A DNA stretch of 64,000 nucleotides. It comes from Oleispira sp036960605. GTDB lineage: Bacteria > Pseudomonadota > Gammaproteobacteria > Pseudomonadales > Oceanobacteraceae. Below the pieces are notes generated by a model that had not been told where the DNA came from, made no database searches, and saw only the letters and a list, made by a program, of their open reading frames with translations. Below, piece after piece: positions 63,474-64,000 of this stretch. Numbering within the stretch: position 1 is the first letter of the stretch; each line of letters starts with the position of its first letter. Both the position numbers and the translations under genes were made by a program. Where the stretch lies: contig JBALXI010000002.1 in assembly GCA_036960605.1 (NCBI GenBank), positions 1 to 64,000 on the forward strand. Reading direction: 5' to 3'.

Positions 63474-64000
63474 CTATTTATTGTATTTGTTTTTTAAAGT
63501 TTTGTAATTGTCAGACGCTTTATAATCTTTCATCGCTTTGGCAAATAATTCAGCCGTCTTATTAATGTTTTTTATTTTTGAAAATGCTAGATAACTGATG
63601 TTTGAGAAGGCGGCTGGGGATAGTATTTCAATTTGATTGAAAATGATGTCGTCCTTTTGTGCTATGTATTCTGCCTTTGTTAGAATGGCAAGATCTATCC
63701 TGTTTGATCTTATTAAAGAGGTCATTTGTATAACGCTATTAAAAATTGTTTTATGTATAAAACTGGCCTGATTGAATTCTTCAGTGTAAGCATAGCCTCG
63801 CTGTACTCCGATGCGATACGGCGAAAGATCCTTCAGTTTTCCTTGGTATGAGATTTTTTCTTTTCGTTGGCTGTTTATAATAAAGTGATAATGGCTTTCT
63901 GTGAGAATATTGTCATTAAGAAATATTGCATAATTCTCTCTGCTAGAATTTCTTGAAACATAACTTAAGGCATCAGCTTTACCGAACTTTAGCATCTGAA
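63474..64000 (-). CDS. Family-3 periplasmic binding protein, partial (start beyond window)
   Basis: A frame open to the window edge, with 173 or more residues of a family-3 solute-binding protein: RIGVQRGYAYTEEF (second-lobe start), MTSLIRSNRIDLAILTKAEYI, and a C-terminus typical of the fold (FAKAMKDYKASDNYKTLKNKYNK). The N-terminus and signal peptide lie to the right of 64000. It is the third orphan binding protein in the window. Confidence 0.8.
   Translation of the reverse strand, partial: QMLKFGKADALSYVSRNSSRENYAIFLNDNILTESHYHFIINSQRKEKISYQGKLKDLSPYRIGVQRGYAYTEEFNQASFIHKTIFNSVIQMTSLIRSNRIDLAILTKAEYIAQKDDIIFNQIEILSPAAFSNISYLAFSKIKNINKTAELFAKAMKDYKASDNYKTLKNKYNK

Noticed and set aside
1..64000. 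Search for tRNA or rRNA genes, insertion sequences, phage genes or CRISPR arrays
   Set aside because: No transposase or integrase motif, no regular spaced repeats and no RNA gene pattern was recognised on either strand by reading alone.

Overview
The window looks like chromosomal DNA of a marine-type gammaproteobacterium. The clues are moderate to low GC, creBCD, an AhpC/AhpF pair with an OxyR-like site, a cyanide-insensitive type bd oxidase, MexEF-like efflux, Fur-boxed TonB receptors and an M4 protease with a GlyGly-CTERM tail. Species cannot be named from sequence alone. No rRNA, tRNA, CRISPR array, insertion sequence or phage gene is visible.

Layout. 1-1.9 kb: a GST gene that appears broken at the left edge, a divergent LysR regulator and an orphan HigA antitoxin with a perfect palindromic operator. 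2-8.3 kb: a Fur-boxed TonB receptor, then a conspicuously AT-rich pair made of a small lipoprotein and an unrecognised 1002-residue membrane-anchored protein. 8.4-14 kb: a MarR regulator divergent from a MarR-type operator/promoter that is present twice as a ~110 bp direct duplication around a 61-codon ORF, followed by an RND adaptor and permease. 14-17.3 kb: a small membrane protein, a DCC-family protein, a GNAT and two orphan periplasmic binding proteins. 17.4-22.3 kb: a probable iron module (PepSY-helix protein, flavin/2Fe-2S reductase, GNAT-like protein, convergent Fur-boxed TonB receptor). 22.4-30.2 kb: two methyltransferases, a MopE-like calcium/metal-repeat protein, a flavin monooxygenase with a DnaJ-like CxxCxGxG head overlapping a MOSC gene, and a large lipoprotein with a consensus promoter.

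30.2-36.1 kb is creBCD, with a variant cre-tag before creD, followed by a PAS-PAS-GGDEF-EAL protein. 36.1-42.6 kb holds a sigma54-dependent two-component pair transcribed divergently from cioAB; a -24/-12 promoter lies in front of cioA, which suggests the pair controls the oxidase. A 43-codon DUF2474-like subunit and a 5'-truncated TauE/SafE-type permease remnant follow cioB. 42.6-48.2 kb is a LysR gene divergent from mexEF-like genes. 48.8-50.8 kb holds an AlkD-like glycosylase and a diguanylate cyclase. 50.8-53.3 kb is ahpCF behind the OxyR-like site. 53.5-60.5 kb has a secreted protein of unknown function, a TetR/Old Yellow Enzyme pair sharing one operator sequence, a YjjU-type patatin, a small membrane protein and a catalase. 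The right end has the M4 protease and a truncated periplasmic binding protein.

Taken together the window is rich in envelope, efflux, iron and oxidative/electrophile stress functions. The most distinctive items are the sigma54-cio arrangement, the duplicated MarR promoter module, the zinc-finger-like flavin monooxygenase with MOSC, and the PepSY/flavin reductase iron module. No wholly new defence or mobile system is evident.
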